Shown in pieces: positions 16,993-30,100 of a DNA stretch of 64,000 nt. The notes beneath the pieces were generated by a model. It was not told the origin of the DNA. It did not search any database and saw nothing but the letters and a program-made list of their open reading frames with translations. The translations under genes were made by a program, and so were the position numbers. Source of the DNA: Mesorhizobium sp. Root554 (GTDB lineage: Bacteria > Pseudomonadota > Alphaproteobacteria > Rhizobiales > Rhizobiaceae); NCBI RefSeq assembly GCF_001427025.1, contig NZ_LMGA01000001.1:1139948-1203947 (forward strand). Direction: 5' to 3'. Each line of letters starts with the position of its first letter. Position 1 is the first letter of the stretch.

Positions 16993-18348
16993 TCAGTTGC
17001 CGCCAAGCTGCATCATGGCGGCGCGGAAGCGTCGCGCAATCGGCTCGCGGCGAATATGGCGGCCGTTGCTGACCAGTTTCCTGCCGCGAACCCAGGCGCA
17101 ATCGACCGCCGCGCCGTTGGCGAATATCCAGGAATCGAGAATGGCGTCGCCCGATTTTCCGGCGAGGGAAGGGTGGCTGGCATCCAGGGCGATGAAATCG
17201 GCCGGCGCTCCGACTGCCAGAGTTGAAGCGGTCACGCCCAATGCCTGTGCTCCTCCCGCCAAGGCCGCGTCCAACAGCGCGCGTCCGTTCGACTGGCCTT
17301 GCGAGGCGAGGACGTTGCGCGTGCGGCTGGCAAGACGCTGCGCGTATTCGAGCTGACGCAATTCGTCGGCGACGCCGATGAGGACGTTCGAATCCGAGCC
17401 GATGCCGAAGCGGCCGCCCTGTTCCCGAAAGCCCTGGCCGTCGAAGATGCCGTCTCCGAGACTGGCCTCGGTGATCGGGCACAGGCCTGCGACCGCGCCG
17501 CTTCTGGCGAGCGTGGCGGTCTCGGACTCCGTCATGTGCGTCGCGTGGATGAGGCACCAGCGGGAATCGACACCGGCACTGTCCAGCAGCCACTGCACCG
17601 GGCGCGCGCCCGACCAGGCAATGCAATCCTCGACCTCCTTCACCTGTTCGGCGGCATGGATGTGGATCGGCCCCTTCGGAGATAGAGCCGCGACCTGCTT
17701 CAGTTCGTCCGGTGTGACGGCCCGCAGGCTGTGCGGCGCGACGCCTATGCTTGCGCCTTCGAGGCTTTTCACGACCGCCGCGGATTTATCAAAAAGGTGA
17801 GAGAAGCCATCGGTTGAATTGATGAAACGCCGCTGACCTTCGCTCGGGGTTGTCCCGCCAAACGTGAAGTGCGCGTAGAACGAGGGCAGGAGGGTCAGCC
17901 CGATGCCGGTCTCGCTGGCGGCGGCGGCTATGCGTTCGGCCATCTCGGCGATGTTGGCGTAGGGACCGCCATCGCGGTCATGGTGGAGATAATGGAACTC
18001 GCCGACCCGTGAAAAGCCGGCCTCCAGCATCTCGACATAGAGCTGCGCCGCGACTGCCTCGACATGGTCGGGGGTCATTGTCAGGGCAAAGCGATACATG
18101 GTCTCGCGCCATGTCCAGAAAGTGTCGGCGCCGGGGCCGCGCGTTTCGGCAAGTCCGGCCATCGCGCGCTGGAACGCATGGCTGTGAATGTTGGGCATGC
18201 CGGGTAGGACGATGGCGTGGCGCTCGTCATCGGGCAGGGGCGATGCGTCCGGCCGCAGGTTCGTGATGGTTCCCGCTTCGACACCGATCCGCACGCGCTG
18301 CCGCCAGCCGCCGGAAAGCAGTGCCTGGTCCGCAAAGATCGCCTTCAC
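16993..18348 (-). CDS. hutF: Formimidoylglutamate deiminase
   Basis: HutF hydrolyses N-formimino-L-glutamate to N-formyl-L-glutamate and ammonia, the fourth step in the five-step histidine pathway. The 451-residue amidohydrolase shows the metal motif [18 protein letters not shown] (near 52-69), [14 protein letters not shown] (near 232-245), [11 protein letters not shown] and the terminal metal Asp region [22 protein letters not shown]. The start is a GTG at 18348 with a GGAGG six bases upstream. It is transcribed divergently from hutI across a 104-bp promoter region and is followed by hutC. Confidence 0.95.
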   Translation of the reverse strand: MKAIFADQALLSGGWRQRVRIGVEAGTITNLRPDASPLPDDERHAIVLPGMPNIHSHAFQRAMAGLAETRGPGADTFWTWRETMYRFALTMTPDHVEAVAAQLYVEMLEAGFSRVGEFHYLHHDRDGGPYANIAEMAERIAAAASETGIGLTLLPSFYAHFTFGGTTPSEGQRRFINSTDGFSHLFDKSAAVVKSLEGASIGVAPHSLRAVTPDELKQVAALSPKGPIHIHAAEQVKEVEDCIAWSGARPVQWLLDSAGVDSRWCLIHATHMTESETATLARSGAVAGLCPITEASLGDGIFDGQGFREQGGRFGIGSDSNVLIGVADELRQLEYAQRLASRTRNVLASQGQSNGRALLDAALAGGAQALGVTASTLAVGAPADFIALDASHPSLAGKSGDAILDSWIFANGAAVDCAWVRGRKLVSNGRHIRREPIARRFRAAMMQLGGN

Positions 18349-18414
18349 CTTGGCCTCCCGGTTTTTCCACCGACGGCGACAGCGCGCTGCAATGCCGCTT
18401 GTGCTTCGTTCTCA

Positions 18415-18428
18415 TATGTATATACATA
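18415..18428. promoter_or_regulatory. Putative HutC operator in the hut divergent promoter
   Basis: TATGTATATACATA is a perfect 14-bp palindrome between hutF (start 18348) and hutI (start 18453). It contains TGTATATACA, the core pattern known for HutC-type GntR repressors. A possible hutI promoter, TTGTGC (18399-18404) and TATACA (18421-18426) with a 16-base spacer, overlaps it, so bound HutC would block RNA polymerase. Binding is inferred. Confidence 0.7.
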
Positions 18429-18452
18429 ATAGCAGCAAAGGGAAGTGTCGGA

Positions 18453-19709
18453 ATGGCAGCCGGACAGTCGAACTCAGGGGCAGGGGGCAAGGTCTGGCGC
18501 AATGCGCGGCTGGCCACCCTGTCAGCCTCTCTGCCGGGGCTCGGTCTTGTCGAGAACGGGGCGATCGTCGCCATAGATGGCCGCATCGTTTACGCCGGTC
18601 TTGAAACGGACATGCCCTCCGCGCCAGCGGGTGCGGAAACCATTGACTGCGAAGGCCGCTGGATCACGCCGGGGCTGATCGACTGCCACACCCATCTCGT
18701 CCATGCCGGAAATCGCGCCAACGAGTTCGAGATGCGGCTTGCCGGGGCGACTTATGAAGAGGTCGCGGAGGCGGGCGGCGGCATCGTTTCGTCGGTCCGG
18801 GCGCTGCGCGCCGCCAGCGAGAACGAACTTGTGGCGCAATCGCTGCCGCGCCTCGATGCGCTGATGGCCGAGGGCGTCACCACGGTCGAGATCAAGTCGG
18901 GCTACGGGCTGAATCACATGCATGAACGCATGTCGCTGCGTGCTGCCAGACGGCTGGGTGACCTGCGTCCGGTTAGAGTGGTGACCACATACCTCGCACT
19001 TCATGCATTTCCAGCCAACCTGCCGCCGATGCCCGGTACTGCGCCATATGCCGACAAAGACGCATACGTCGAAGCCATAGTCAGGGACAATATTCGCGCG
19101 ATTGCTGTGGAGAAACTGGCCGACGCCGTCGACGGTTTCTGCGAAGGCATCGCCTTTTCGCCTGAGCAAATCGCGCGCCTGTTCGACAAGGCGAAAGAAC
19201 TTGGTTTGCCGGTGAAGCTGCACGCGGACCAGCTGTCCAACCTGCATGGCGCCGCACTCGCCGCCCGCTATGGCGCGCTGTCGGCCGATCATCTCGAATA
19301 CGCCGACGAGGACGGCGCTGCCGCGATGGCCAAGGCTGGGACCGTGGCGACCATGCTGCCCGGCGCATATTACTTCATCCGCGAGACGAAGAAGCCGCCG
19401 GTGCATCTGTTCCGCAAGCATGGCGTGCCGATGGCGGTCGCCACCGACTGCAATCCCGGCACCTCGCCGCTCACCTCGCTGCTCTTGACCATGAACATGG
19501 CCGCGACGCTGTTCGGCATGACCGTGGAAGAATGTCTTGCCGGCGTGACGCGTGAGGCCGCGCGGGCGCTGGGACTGGGAGCCGAGACCGGCACGCTGGA
19601 GGCCAGCAAGTGGGCGGACCTCGCCATCTGGGACGTCGAAGCGCCGGCCGAGCTCGTCTATCGCATGGGCTTCAACCCGCTCCATGCCCGCATCTGGAGG
19701 GGAATGTGA
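18453..19709 (+). CDS. hutI: Imidazolonepropionase
   Basis: HutI opens the ring of 4-imidazolone-5-propionate to give formiminoglutamate, the third step of histidine breakdown. The 418-residue amidohydrolase contains the metal motif [22 protein letters not shown] (broken here around residue 71-90), [33 protein letters not shown] and [13 protein letters not shown]. The ATG at 18453 follows an AAGGGAAG site and starts MAAGQSNSG. It is first in the hutI-hutH-hutG-hutU operon; the hutH GTG start lies inside its last codons (4-bp overlap). Confidence 0.96.
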   Translation: MAAGQSNSGAGGKVWRNARLATLSASLPGLGLVENGAIVAIDGRIVYAGLETDMPSAPAGAETIDCEGRWITPGLIDCHTHLVHAGNRANEFEMRLAGATYEEVAEAGGGIVSSVRALRAASENELVAQSLPRLDALMAEGVTTVEIKSGYGLNHMHERMSLRAARRLGDLRPVRVVTTYLALHAFPANLPPMPGTAPYADKDAYVEAIVRDNIRAIAVEKLADAVDGFCEGIAFSPEQIARLFDKAKELGLPVKLHADQLSNLHGAALAARYGALSADHLEYADEDGAAAMAKAGTVATMLPGAYYFIRETKKPPVHLFRKHGVPMAVATDCNPGTSPLTSLLLTMNMAATLFGMTVEECLAGVTREAARALGLGAETGTLEASKWADLAIWDVEAPAELVYRMGFNPLHARIWRGM

Positions 19710-21262
19710 CAGACATCATCCTCAATCCCGGCAATGCCACGCTGGCCCACTGGCGCGCCATCTATCGCGGCGCGGCGCCGAGGCTGGACGATGCCTGCCG
19801 GCCGCGGATCGAGGCAAGCGCGGAGGCCGTCGCCCGCATCGTCGCCAGGGGCGAGCCGGTCTATGGCATCAACACCGGCTTCGGCAAGCTGGCCAGCGTG
19901 CGCATTCCAGCAGCCGACCTCGAAACCCTCCAGCGCAACATCGTGCTCAGCCATGCCGCCGGCGTCGGCGAGCCGATGCCCGTGCCGGTGGCGCGGCTGA
20001 TGATGGCGCTGAAGCTGGCGTCGCTGGCGCAAGGCGCTTCCGGCGTCCAGCCGCGCACGGTAGCGCTGTTGGAGGCGATGATGACCGCCGACGTCATTCC
20101 GGCTGTGCCGGCGCAAGGCTCCGTCGGCGCTTCGGGCGATCTTGCCCCGCTTGCGCACATGACCGCCGCCATGATCGGCGTCGGCGAGTGCTTCACCCCG
20201 CATGGCCGCGTGCCGGCGAAGGTCGCCTTCGTCTCGCATGGACTGGAGCCGCTGACACTTGGGGCCAAGGAGGGGCTGGCGCTTCTCAACGGCACGCAAT
20301 TCTCCACCGCCTATGCGCTGGCAGCCCTGTTCGAGGCGGAAAATCTCTATCAGTCGGCGTTGATAACGGGCGCGCTGTCCACCGATGCGGCCAAGGGCTC
20401 GGACGCGCCGTTCGATCCACGCATCCATCTCCTTCGCAGGCATCGCGGCCAGATCGAGACCGCGGAGGCGCTGCGCAATCTGATGGCGGGCAGCGCCATC
20501 CGCGAATCACACAGGGTCGGGGACGAGCGGGTGCAGGATCCGTACTGCCTGCGCTGCCAGCCACAGGTAATGGGCGCGGCGCTCACCGTACTGCGCCAGG
20601 CCGCCGATACGCTGGAAACGGAAGCCAACGGCGTCACCGACAACCCGCTGATCTTCCCGGCCAGCGGCCTTGGGGACGATACGGCGCTGTCGGGCGGCAA
20701 TTTCCATGCCGAGCCGGTGGCCTTTGCCGCAGACATGATCGCGCTCGCCGTTTGCGAAATCGGCTCGCTGTCGGAGCGCCGGATCGCCATGCTTGTCGAT
20801 CCGGCACTGTCGGGCATGCCTGCTTTCCTGACGCCAAAGCCCGGTCTGAATTCCGGCTTCATGATCCCTCAGGTGACGGCGGCGGCCCTTGTCTCGGAAA
20901 ACAAGCAGAAGGCCTACCCGGCCTCGGTCGATTCGATCCCGACCTCAGCCAATCAGGAAGATCATGTTTCCATGGCCGCCCATGGGGCGCGGCGGCTGAT
21001 CGGCATGATCGAGAATGCCACGGCGGTCATCGGCATCGAGTTGTTGGCTGCCGCGCAGGGCTGCGACTTCCATGCGCCGCTGGCGTCCAGCGCGTCGCTT
21101 GAGGCCGTGCGCCAGTTGCTGCGCAGGAGCGTGCCGCATCTGGACGAAGACAGGCATTTCCATCCCGACATGGAAAAGGCGATCGGCATGGTCAGGGCAG
21201 GGGCGCTGGTGAAGGCCGCAGGTGCGGTGAAATTGCCGGCAATGGCTGAGGCGGCGTCATGA
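19706..21262 (+). CDS. hutH: Histidine ammonia-lyase
   Basis: HutH removes ammonia from L-histidine to form urocanate, the first step of the pathway. The 518-residue product carries the Ala142-Ser143-Gly144 triad ([15 protein letters not shown]) that cyclises to the MIO electrophile, the catalytic loop [10 protein letters not shown] (residues 53-62), [18 protein letters not shown] and the C-terminal [14 protein letters not shown]. Length is close to the usual 500-515. The start is a GTG at 19706 that overlaps the hutI stop (GTGA); its own stop overlaps the hutG ATG, so the three are tightly coupled. Confidence 0.97.
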   Translation: MTDIILNPGNATLAHWRAIYRGAAPRLDDACRPRIEASAEAVARIVARGEPVYGINTGFGKLASVRIPAADLETLQRNIVLSHAAGVGEPMPVPVARLMMALKLASLAQGASGVQPRTVALLEAMMTADVIPAVPAQGSVGASGDLAPLAHMTAAMIGVGECFTPHGRVPAKVAFVSHGLEPLTLGAKEGLALLNGTQFSTAYALAALFEAENLYQSALITGALSTDAAKGSDAPFDPRIHLLRRHRGQIETAEALRNLMAGSAIRESHRVGDERVQDPYCLRCQPQVMGAALTVLRQAADTLETEANGVTDNPLIFPASGLGDDTALSGGNFHAEPVAFAADMIALAVCEIGSLSERRIAMLVDPALSGMPAFLTPKPGLNSGFMIPQVTAAALVSENKQKAYPASVDSIPTSANQEDHVSMAAHGARRLIGMIENATAVIGIELLAAAQGCDFHAPLASSASLEAVRQLLRRSVPHLDEDRHFHPDMEKAIGMVRAGALVKAAGAVKLPAMAEAAS

Positions 21263-22077
21263 ACGAGGCGCCCTTTCTCACCGTCACCCGCGGCGATGCG
21301 CCTTTGCTGGTGTCGATCCCGCATACCGGCATCGATCTGGCCGGGCTGGAAAGCCGTTTCGCCTCGGAATGGACCGCGCGGTGCGACACCGACTGGTGGA
21401 TCGAGAAGCTCTATGATTTCGCTGCCGGGCAGGGCGCGACTGTCGTGCGCACCGCGATTTCGCGCAGTGTGATCGACGTGAATCGCGACCCTTCCGGCGC
21501 TTCGCTCTATCCCGGCCAGACGACCACCGGTCTCTGCCCGACCGAGACCTTCGAAGGCCTGCCGCTGTATCGCCCGGGCGGCGAACCGGACCCGGCCGAG
21601 ATCGACCGGCGCAGGGTCGCCTATTTCGCGCCCTACCACGAGGCCCTGCAGGCCGAGATCGACCGGCTGCGCGGTTTCCATGGCAAGATCGTGCTCTACG
21701 ATTGTCATTCCATCCGTTCGGTGCTGCCGCGCCTGTTCGATGGCACGCTGCCGCTGTTCAATCTCGGCACCAACGACGGCAAGGCCGCCGATCCGGTGCT
21801 GCAGGAACGGGTAACGGCGATCATGGCCCGGACGGGAGAAAGCTTCGTGGTCAACGGCCGTTTCAAGGGCGGCTGGATCACCCGCAATTATGGCCGGCCC
21901 GAAAACGGCGTGCACGCCCTTCAGATGGAGCTGTCCTGCCGCGGCTACATGCGCGAACCGGCAGGGCCAAGCACGCCGGACAACTGGCCCGCTGCCTTTG
22001 ACGCCGGCTTCGCCGCGCCGATCCGGGCGACGCTGACCGGGATACTGGAAACCGCGGCGGCCTGGGCGCGGGACTGA
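21259..22077 (+). CDS. hutG: N-formylglutamate deformylase
   Basis: This enzyme hydrolyses N-formyl-L-glutamate to glutamate and formate, the last step of the five-step route. The 272-residue product is of the N-formylglutamate amidohydrolase family: [14 protein letters not shown] (residues 14-27), [42 protein letters not shown], and [16 protein letters not shown] with candidate zinc ligands. Together with hutF it defines the formylglutamate branch rather than the formiminoglutamase branch. ATG overlaps the hutH stop (ATGA); 14 bp separate it from hutU. Confidence 0.95.
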   Translation: MNEAPFLTVTRGDAPLLVSIPHTGIDLAGLESRFASEWTARCDTDWWIEKLYDFAAGQGATVVRTAISRSVIDVNRDPSGASLYPGQTTTGLCPTETFEGLPLYRPGGEPDPAEIDRRRVAYFAPYHEALQAEIDRLRGFHGKIVLYDCHSIRSVLPRLFDGTLPLFNLGTNDGKAADPVLQERVTAIMARTGESFVVNGRFKGGWITRNYGRPENGVHALQMELSCRGYMREPAGPSTPDNWPAAFDAGFAAPIRATLTGILETAAAWARD

Positions 22078-22091
22078 CAATCGGAGGGATC

Positions 22092-23762
22092 ATGACCACC
22101 CGCATCGACAATGCCCGCACCATCCGCGCCGCGACCGGCACGGAACTCAGCGCCAAGTCATGGCTGACCGAAGCGCCGCTGCGGATGCTGATGAACAATC
22201 TCGACCCGATGGTGGCGGAAAAGCCGGGCGAACTGGTCGTCTATGGCGGCATCGGCCGGGCGGCGCGCGATTGGGAAAGCTTCGACCGCATCGTCGGCGC
22301 GTTGAAGGCGCTGGAGGCGGACGAGACCCTGCTCGTCCAGTCCGGCAAGCCGGTCGGCGTTTTCCGCACTCACAAGGATGCGCCGCGCGTGCTGATCGCC
22401 AACTCCAATCTCGTGCCGCACTGGGCGACCTGGGATCACTTCAACGCCCTCGATAGGAAGGGCCTGATGATGTACGGCCAGATGACCGCCGGGTCATGGA
22501 TATACATTGGCTCGCAGGGCATCGTGCAGGGTACTTACGAGACCTTCGTCGAACTTGGCCGCCAGCATTATGGCGGCGACCTTTCCGGCCGCTGGATCCT
22601 GACCGCCGGACTCGGCGGCATGGGCGGGGCGCAGCCGCTCGCCGCCACCATGGCCGGCGCCTCCTGCCTTGCCGTCGAATGCCAGGCGAGTCGCATCGAG
22701 ATGCGATTGAAGACCGGCTATGTCGACGTGCAGGCGAAGGACCTCGACGACGCGCTGGCGATCATCGACCGCGCCGGCAGGGACAAGAAGGCCGTGTCGG
22801 TGGCGCTGCTCGGCAATGCCGCCGATGTCTTCCCCGAACTGGTGCGGCGCGGCGTCAGGCCGGATGCCGTCACCGACCAGACCTCGGCGCATGACCCCGT
22901 CAATGGCTATCTGCCGCAAGGCTGGACGGTGGCGGAATGGGAGGAGAAGCGCGAACGCGACCCGAAATCCGTCACCAAGGCGGCGAAGAAATCGATGGCC
23001 ACCCATGTGCGCGCCATGCTCGATTTCCACCGCGTGGGCGTGCCGACGGTCGACTATGGCAACAACATCCGCCAGATGGCGCTGGAAGAGGGGGTGGAGG
23101 ACGCCTTCGATTTCCCTGGCTTCGTGCCGGCCTATATCCGGCCACTGTTCTGCCGCGGCATCGGGCCGTTCCGCTGGGCGGCGCTGTCGGGCAATCCGGA
23201 GGACATCTTCAAGACCGATGCCAAGGTCAAGGAACTGACGCCTGGCAACCATCATCTCCACAACTGGCTCGACATGGCGCAAAAACGCATCAAGTTTCAG
23301 GGCCTGCCGGCGCGCATCTGCTGGGTCGGGCTCGGCGACCGCCACCGGCTCGGGCTGGCCTTCAACGAGATGGTCGCCAGCGGTGAATTGAAGGCGCCGG
23401 TCGTCATCGGCCGCGACCATCTGGATTCAGGATCGGTGGCGTCGCCAAATCGCGAGACGGAAGCGATGAAGGACGGCTCGGACGCCGTGTCCGACTGGCC
23501 GCTGCTCAACGCGCTGCTCAATACCGCGTCCGGCGCAACCTGGGTGTCGCTGCATCATGGCGGCGGCGTCGGCATGGGTTTTTCGCAACATTCCGGCATG
23601 GTCATTTGCGCCGATGGCACGTATGACGCGGCGCGGCGACTCGAACGGGTGTTGTGGAACGATCCTGCGACCGGAGTCATGCGCCATGCCGATGCCGGCT
23701 ACGGCGATGCCATCGAATGCGCGAAGGATCACCATTTGAACCTTCCCGGTATCCTCACGTGA
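22092..23762 (+). CDS. hutU: Urocanate hydratase
   Basis: HutU hydrates urocanate to 4-imidazolone-5-propionate using tightly bound NAD+ as electrophile, the second step of histidine catabolism. The 556-residue product has the typical length. Visible motifs are [21 protein letters not shown], the nucleotide-binding [17 protein letters not shown] (residues about 173-189), and [17 protein letters not shown], with the C-terminal [17 protein letters not shown] region. A GGAGGG ribosome site precedes the ATG. It ends the hut operon; I found no clear T-tailed hairpin after it. Confidence 0.97.
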   Translation: MTTRIDNARTIRAATGTELSAKSWLTEAPLRMLMNNLDPMVAEKPGELVVYGGIGRAARDWESFDRIVGALKALEADETLLVQSGKPVGVFRTHKDAPRVLIANSNLVPHWATWDHFNALDRKGLMMYGQMTAGSWIYIGSQGIVQGTYETFVELGRQHYGGDLSGRWILTAGLGGMGGAQPLAATMAGASCLAVECQASRIEMRLKTGYVDVQAKDLDDALAIIDRAGRDKKAVSVALLGNAADVFPELVRRGVRPDAVTDQTSAHDPVNGYLPQGWTVAEWEEKRERDPKSVTKAAKKSMATHVRAMLDFHRVGVPTVDYGNNIRQMALEEGVEDAFDFPGFVPAYIRPLFCRGIGPFRWAALSGNPEDIFKTDAKVKELTPGNHHLHNWLDMAQKRIKFQGLPARICWVGLGDRHRLGLAFNEMVASGELKAPVVIGRDHLDSGSVASPNRETEAMKDGSDAVSDWPLLNALLNTASGATWVSLHHGGGVGMGFSQHSGMVICADGTYDAARRLERVLWNDPATGVMRHADAGYGDAIECAKDHHLNLPGILT

Positions 23763-24121
23763 TTCAGCACGCTGCCGATATATGACGCATCCCGCCGCAC
23801 GGCATCCACCTTCTGCGTGAAGGCAAGGAAATCAAAGAATTAAAGCCGTTTGCCAATCGTTACCGCCAGATCGGATCGATAAGGTCGCAGGCCGCGGGGG
23901 AAATCACGAAAAAGCCCGAATCCGTGCCTTCCGATCCCCTCGGTTTTGTGCGAGGCATCGCAGCGGAGGTTGTCGGTGGGGCAACGCCTGCTATTGTTCT
24001 TGGAAATGTGTGAAGCAACCCGGTTCGGACAGCGTCTGATGCAACCAATCTTTTGTGGATCGGTTTCGCAAACGCAGCCCGCAATGAGGGTTGGGCTGCA
24101 TCCCGCCCAATGGATTAATTG
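23763..24121. other. 359-bp gap between hutU and ndvB
   Basis: This gap ends the hut operon and must contain the ndvB promoter. I see a short hairpin (cctt...aagg, near 23810-23825) and several A/T-rich patches, but no ORF with a ribosome site, no tRNA and no clear operator. A TTG just upstream (24119) and the ATG at 24122 both fit the ndvB frame. A long 5' leader is possible. Confidence 0.5.
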
Positions 24122-27100
24122 ATGAATATTCAAACCAGTCCCGCGGCCGTGGAACGCACCGGCGCCAATTTTCCCGCCGCCACCGACGAGCCGATTCGCT
24201 TGCAGTTTCTGCCCGAGGATCGGCTGCGCAGCCTGGGCGAGCAGCTGGCGCGCGGTGAAATCGCTGAAATCGCAGGTTTCGAGCCTGTCGATTTTCAGAC
24301 GCGCATCCGCGACAACGCCAGAAAAATCCAGGACGTCTACGTCACCACGAATGCGGCGCAGGGCAGGGGCGAGACGATCACGCCGGCGGCCCAGTGGCTC
24401 CTGGACAACAACTATCTGATCGAGGAAACGGTCTATCAGATCAAGCGCGATCTTCCGCGCCGTTTCTACAAGCAGCTCCCGGTTCTCAAATTCGCCAACG
24501 GCGCGACCATGCCGCGCGCGCTGGCCCTGGCGTGGGTCTATGTCGCGCATTCCGACAGTTCGATGTCGGCGCAGATGTTCAAGTCGATCGTCGAGGGCTT
24601 CCAATCCGTGCAGCCGATGAAGATCGGCGAAATATGGGCTCTGCCGTCGCTGTTGCGCTTCGTGCTGATCGAAAACCTGCGCCGGCTGGCAGTGAGGGTG
24701 GCGCGCTCCCGTGACATGCGGCAGATCGCCAACGATGTGGCGGACAAGGTCCTGAGCGTTCGTGACGACGACGACCGGGCTCTGCTGGGCCCTTACCAGG
24801 CGCATGCGCGTGACACGACATTCGCGACACAGTTGCTGTATCGGCTACGCGATGGTTCCCAGAATGCCGGGCGGGCGCTGGAATGGCTCGAGGACGAGCT
24901 GGAAAAATCCGGTTCCGACGCTGAAGAGATCATCATTGGCGAGCATCAGACGCTTTCCAGCGGCAACGTCACCACCGGCAACATCGTTCGCGGCCTGCGG
25001 CTCATCAACGACATCGACTGGACGGTCTGGTTCGAGGATGTCAGCCGGATCGACGCGCTGCTGCGCGAGCGCACCAATTTCAGCGCACTCGATTTCGCGT
25101 CGCGCGATCAATATCGCACCGAGATCGAAGAGCTTGCCCGGCATTCCGACAGCTCCGAGTACGAGGTGGCGGAGAAGGCCACCGAACTCGCCGGCTATGC
25201 CATGAGCGGACCCCAGGATGAAGCCGCATCGGAAGGGGGCCATCTTGTCGATGTCGGTTTCTTCGTCGTTGGCCCCCGCCGGCTGGACCTTGAAAAGGCC
25301 ATCCGCTACCGGCCGCCGATTGGCACTCGCATCCAGCGCTCGTTCCGCAGCACTGGCTGGCTGGGCATCGTGGTGCCTGTCTTTGCTCTCACCGTTTTGC
25401 TGCTTTGGCTGTCCGGAAATGCTCTTGCAACGTTGGGGCTGCCGCTTCCTGCCATCACTCTGATGCTGGTCCTTTTCGCGGTCCCCGCCAGTGAAGGCGC
25501 TCTCGCTTTCTTCAACACGATCGTGCTGCTGTTCCTGAAGCCGACCCGCCTTGTCGGCTACGAATACAAGGATGGGGTCCCGGCGGAAGCGCGCACGCTG
25601 GTCGTCGTGCCGTCGCTCATCGGCTCGCGCGACGATGTCGAAGAGAGCATCCGCAACATCGAGGTCCACCACCTGGCGAATGCTTCCGGCGAACTCTATT
25701 TCGCGCTGCTGTCGGACTGGCCGGACAGCAAAGCCGAGATCGACGCCACCGACAATGAAATCCTGCAGTTCGCCCGTGAGCAGATCGCCAAGCTGAATGC
25801 GCGTTATCCGCAGGAAGGCGCGCCGCTGTTCCATCTTCTGCATCGGCGCAGGCTTTTCAATGCCAGCCAGGGCACGTGGATGGGCTGGGAACGCAAGCGC
25901 GGCAAGCTGCACGAATTGAACCTGCTGCTGCGCGGCGACAGCGACACAACCTTCATGCCGCTCGATGCGCCGCTGCCCGAGCATGTCGAATACGTGATGA
26001 CGCTCGATGCCGACACGCGCACGACCCGCGACGCCGTCGTCAGGCTTGTTGGCAAGCTGCGCCATCCCCTCAACAGTCCGAAGTTGAACCCTGGCCACAA
26101 TGCCGTTACCTCCGGCTACACGATCCTGCAGCCGCGCATCACCCCGTCGCTGACGACAGGCGACGAAGCGTCGTTCTTCCAGCGCGTTTTCTCGGCCAAC
26201 CGCGGTCTCGACCCTTACGTCTTCGCCGTTTCCGATCTCTATCAGGACGTGTTCGGTGACGGCTCGTTCACCGGCAAGGGTCTCTATCATGTCGACGCCT
26301 TCGAGGCGGCGCTGAAGGGCAGGATCGAGGAAAACACCATCCTCAGCCACGACCTGCTGGAAGGCGCTCTGGCCCGCTCGGCGCTGGTGACCGATGTCGA
26401 GCTCGTCGAGGACTACCCGACGCGCTACTCCGTCGATGCCTCGCGCCAGCATCGCTGGGCGCGCGGAGACTGGCAGCTGCTCGGCTTCATCCTCAATCCG
26501 CGCTCCGGCGTACCGGCGCTTTCGCGCTGGAAGATGGTCGACAATCTTCGCCGTTCCTTGACCCCCATCTTCTGGGTGATGGCCTCGATTGCCGGCTGGT
26601 CGCTGCTTCCGTTCACCCAGGCAGCGCAGTGGCAGGCGCTTCTGATCCTGTCTCTGTTCATGGCGCCGACCTTCGACATCATCAACGCCATCGTGCCCAA
26701 GAGCACGGATGCCACGCCGCGCGGCCATTTCACCGCGCTGGCGCATGACGTCGCATTCGGAACCGCCATGGTGGCGCTCAAGGTCGTGCTGATGGCCCAT
26801 TCGGCATGGATGATGGTCGACGCCATCATCCGCACGCTCTACCGCCTCCTTGTCAGCCGCAAGAACCTGCTCGAATGGCGGACCGCGTCGCAGGCCCAGA
26901 AGGGCGGCAACGATTTCGGCTCCTACTACGGACTCATGTACGGCGCGGTCATCATTGGCGTCGTCGGGCTGGCGATCCCGGTCCTGGCGGATTCCACCGG
27001 CGCTTTCGTCGCCTTCTTCTTCGCGCTGTTCTGGGTCGGATCGCCGGCTTTCGCTTGGCTGATCAGCCGGTCGGCGGAGACCGAGGACCGCCTGCATCTG

Positions 27101-30100
27101 TTTCCAAAGGACATGCACGCATTGCGCGTCGTCGCCCGGCGGACCTGGCACTATTTCGAAACGTTCGTGACGGCGGAACATCATCATTTGCCGCCGGATA
27201 ATTTCCAGGAAAGCCCGACGCCCGTCGTGGCGCCGCGCACATCGCCGACCAATATCGGCGTGTACCTGCTTTCGGTCGTTTCCGCCCGCGACTTCGGCTG
27301 GATCAGCATGTCGGACGCCGTCGGGCGTATCGAAGCCACCTTATCGACCATCGAGGGCATGCCAAGAAGCCGCGGCCATCTCTACAACTGGTACGACACC
27401 ACGACGCTCAAGCCGCTTTATCCGCTTTACATTTCCAGTGTCGACAGCGGCAATCTGGCTGGACATCTGGTGGCCGTCGCAGCCGCCTGCGCCGAATGGG
27501 CCGAAGCGCCTTCCGTCCATCTGCATGGCGATTTCGAAGGCGTCCTCGATACGGTCGCCATCCTTGAAGAGAGCCTCGAAGACTTGCCAGACGACCGCCG
27601 CCAGCTGCGACCGCTGCGCAAGCGCCTGACCGACCGGATCGACGGCATGCGTCGCGCGGTGCAGACCATCAAGGCGCAGCCGGAAATGGCGTCCATCCGC
27701 ACCATCAACCTTGCCGTCCTGGCTGGCGAAATCCGCAAGCTCGCCGCCGCGATCGACACCGAGGTGAACTCGACGCTGAGCGACATCATCGTCGACTGGG
27801 CCGGCCGGCTGGAAGCCGTGTGCGAGGCCCATGTCCACGACGCCCACAGCGATCACAAGGCTGTCGAGGCCCTGCGCACGAAGCTTCTGGCCTTGCGGGA
27901 GCGAGCCCGTCAGTTCGCCTTCGAGATGGATTTCTCGTTCCTGCTGCGTCAGGAGCGCAAGCTGCTGTCCATCGGCTACCGGGTCGAGGAGCACCAGCTC
28001 GATGAGAGCTGTTACGATCTCCTCGCCTCCGAGGCGCGCCTCACCAGCCTTTTCGCCATCGCCAAGGGGGATCTGCCGACCGAGCACTGGTTCCGGCTCG
28101 GCCGTCCCATCGTCGAGATCGGCTTCCAGGGCGCGCTGATGTCCTGGTCCGGCTCGATGTTCGAATATCTGATGCCGCCACTGGTGATGAAGGAGCCGCA
28201 AGGCAGCATTCTCAACCAGACGAGCAAGCTCGTCATCAAACGGCAGATGCAATACGGCCGCTCCAAGAACGTGCCGTGGGGCATTTCGGAAGCTGCCTAC
28301 AATGCCCGCGACCGGGAACTGACCTACCAATACACCAATTTCGGCGTGCCCGGCCTCGGACTGAAACGCGGCCTTGGCCAGAACACCGTGATTGCGCCCT
28401 ACGCCACGGTTCTGGCGGCCCAGTTTATGCCCCGGGAAGCCGTCGCCAATCTGAAGCGCCTGAAAGACGTCGGCGCACTGGGACGCCACGGCTACTACGA
28501 CGCGGTCGACTACACGCCGCAACGCGTGCCCGAGGGCACGGACCACGCTGTCGTGCTGAACTACATGGCCCACCACTCCGGCATGTCGATTGCGGCTGTT
28601 GCCGACGCCGTGTTCGAGGGCCGCCTGCGCGATCGGTTCCACAGCGATCCGGTCATCGAGTCGGCCGAACTGCTGCTGCAGGAAAAGGCGCCGCGCGACA
28701 TTCCGATCGCGACCATTCGAACGGAAGCCGACGACCGCACCGCCAAGAACGATCTCGAGCCGCAGAGCCCGGATACCCGCATCATTCTCGATCCGGCCTG
28801 GGCCTTGCGCTCGACCAGCCTGATGTCGAATGGCCGTTATTCGGTGATGCTGAGTGCCACCGGCTCCGGATACAGCCGCTTCGGCGAACTGACTGTCACG
28901 CGCTGGCAGCCGGACCCTACGGAAGACAAGCTCGGTTCCTACATTTTCCTGCGCGACGTTGAAACCGGCGACTGGTGGTCGGCCACCGTCGAGCCGAAGC
29001 AGGCGCAGAACGAGGCGACGCAGACCCTGTTCTCCGATGACAAGGCAAGCTTCATCAAGAGCGTCGGCTCGCTGCGTTCCGAGATCGAGTGCATCGTCAT
29101 TTCGGAAGGCAATGGTGAGGGCCGGCGCGTCACCCTGTCCAACGACGGCGCCACCGACCGGCATATCGAGGTGACATCCTTCGCCGAACTGGTGCTTGGT
29201 TCGGAGGTGTCCGACAATGGGCATCCGGCTTTCTCGAAAATGTTCATCGAGACCGAGATCGAGCCGGACAACAGCGCCATCTTCGCCTATCGCCGCAAGC
29301 GCGAAACCAGCGAGCCGGACATCGCCGCCGTCCACTTCGTGACGGACCCGTCGAGCCAGGCGCGCGATACGGAGGCCGAGACCGACCGCCGCGCCTTCAT
29401 CGGCGCCGGGCGGACGCTGGACAATGCCGCGGCCTTCGACAGCGGCGCCAAGCTCAGCGGCACAGCCGGCTTCACGCTTGACCCGATTGCATCGTTGCGG
29501 CGGCGAGTGCGGGTGCCGGCCAACAAGAAGATATCGCTGGTCTTCTGGACGGTCGTCGGCTCGAACCGCGCCGAACTTGAAGAGGCGGTGGGGCGGCTCG
29601 ATCATGCCGAGAGCTTCGCCCGCCAGGCCATGCTCGCCTGGACGCGGTCGCAGGTGCAGACGCGCCATGTCGGGCTGTCGCTGACGGACGCCGCGAACGT
29701 CCAGAAGCTCGCCCGCTACCTGATCTATCCGGATCCTTTCCTGCGCCTGCCGCCGGAATCGATCGCTTCCGGGCTCGGCAAGCAATCGAGCCTCTGGCCG
29801 ACAAGCATTTCGGGCGATCTTCCGATCTTCGCGGTGCGGATAGCAGACGTCGCCGACCTTGAAATCGTCGCTCAGGCGTTGCGCTTCCAGGAATACATGC
29901 GCACGCGCGGCATGACGGCGGACCTTGTCATCGTCAACGAGCAGGCGTCTTCCTATGTCCAGGACCTGCAGCAGGCGATTGAATCGCTGTGCGAGAACAG
30001 CCGGCTGCGGGGCAAGGAACTCGGGCCCCGCCAGCACATCTTCGCCGTGCGCCGCGACCTCATGGACGAGCCGACCTACAAGACCCTGCTCGCCGTCGCC

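Noticed and set aside
24845..27187. 780-codon minus-strand open frame
   Set aside because: Antisense shadow of ndvB, low-complexity His/Arg/Gln-rich product, no recognisable domain.
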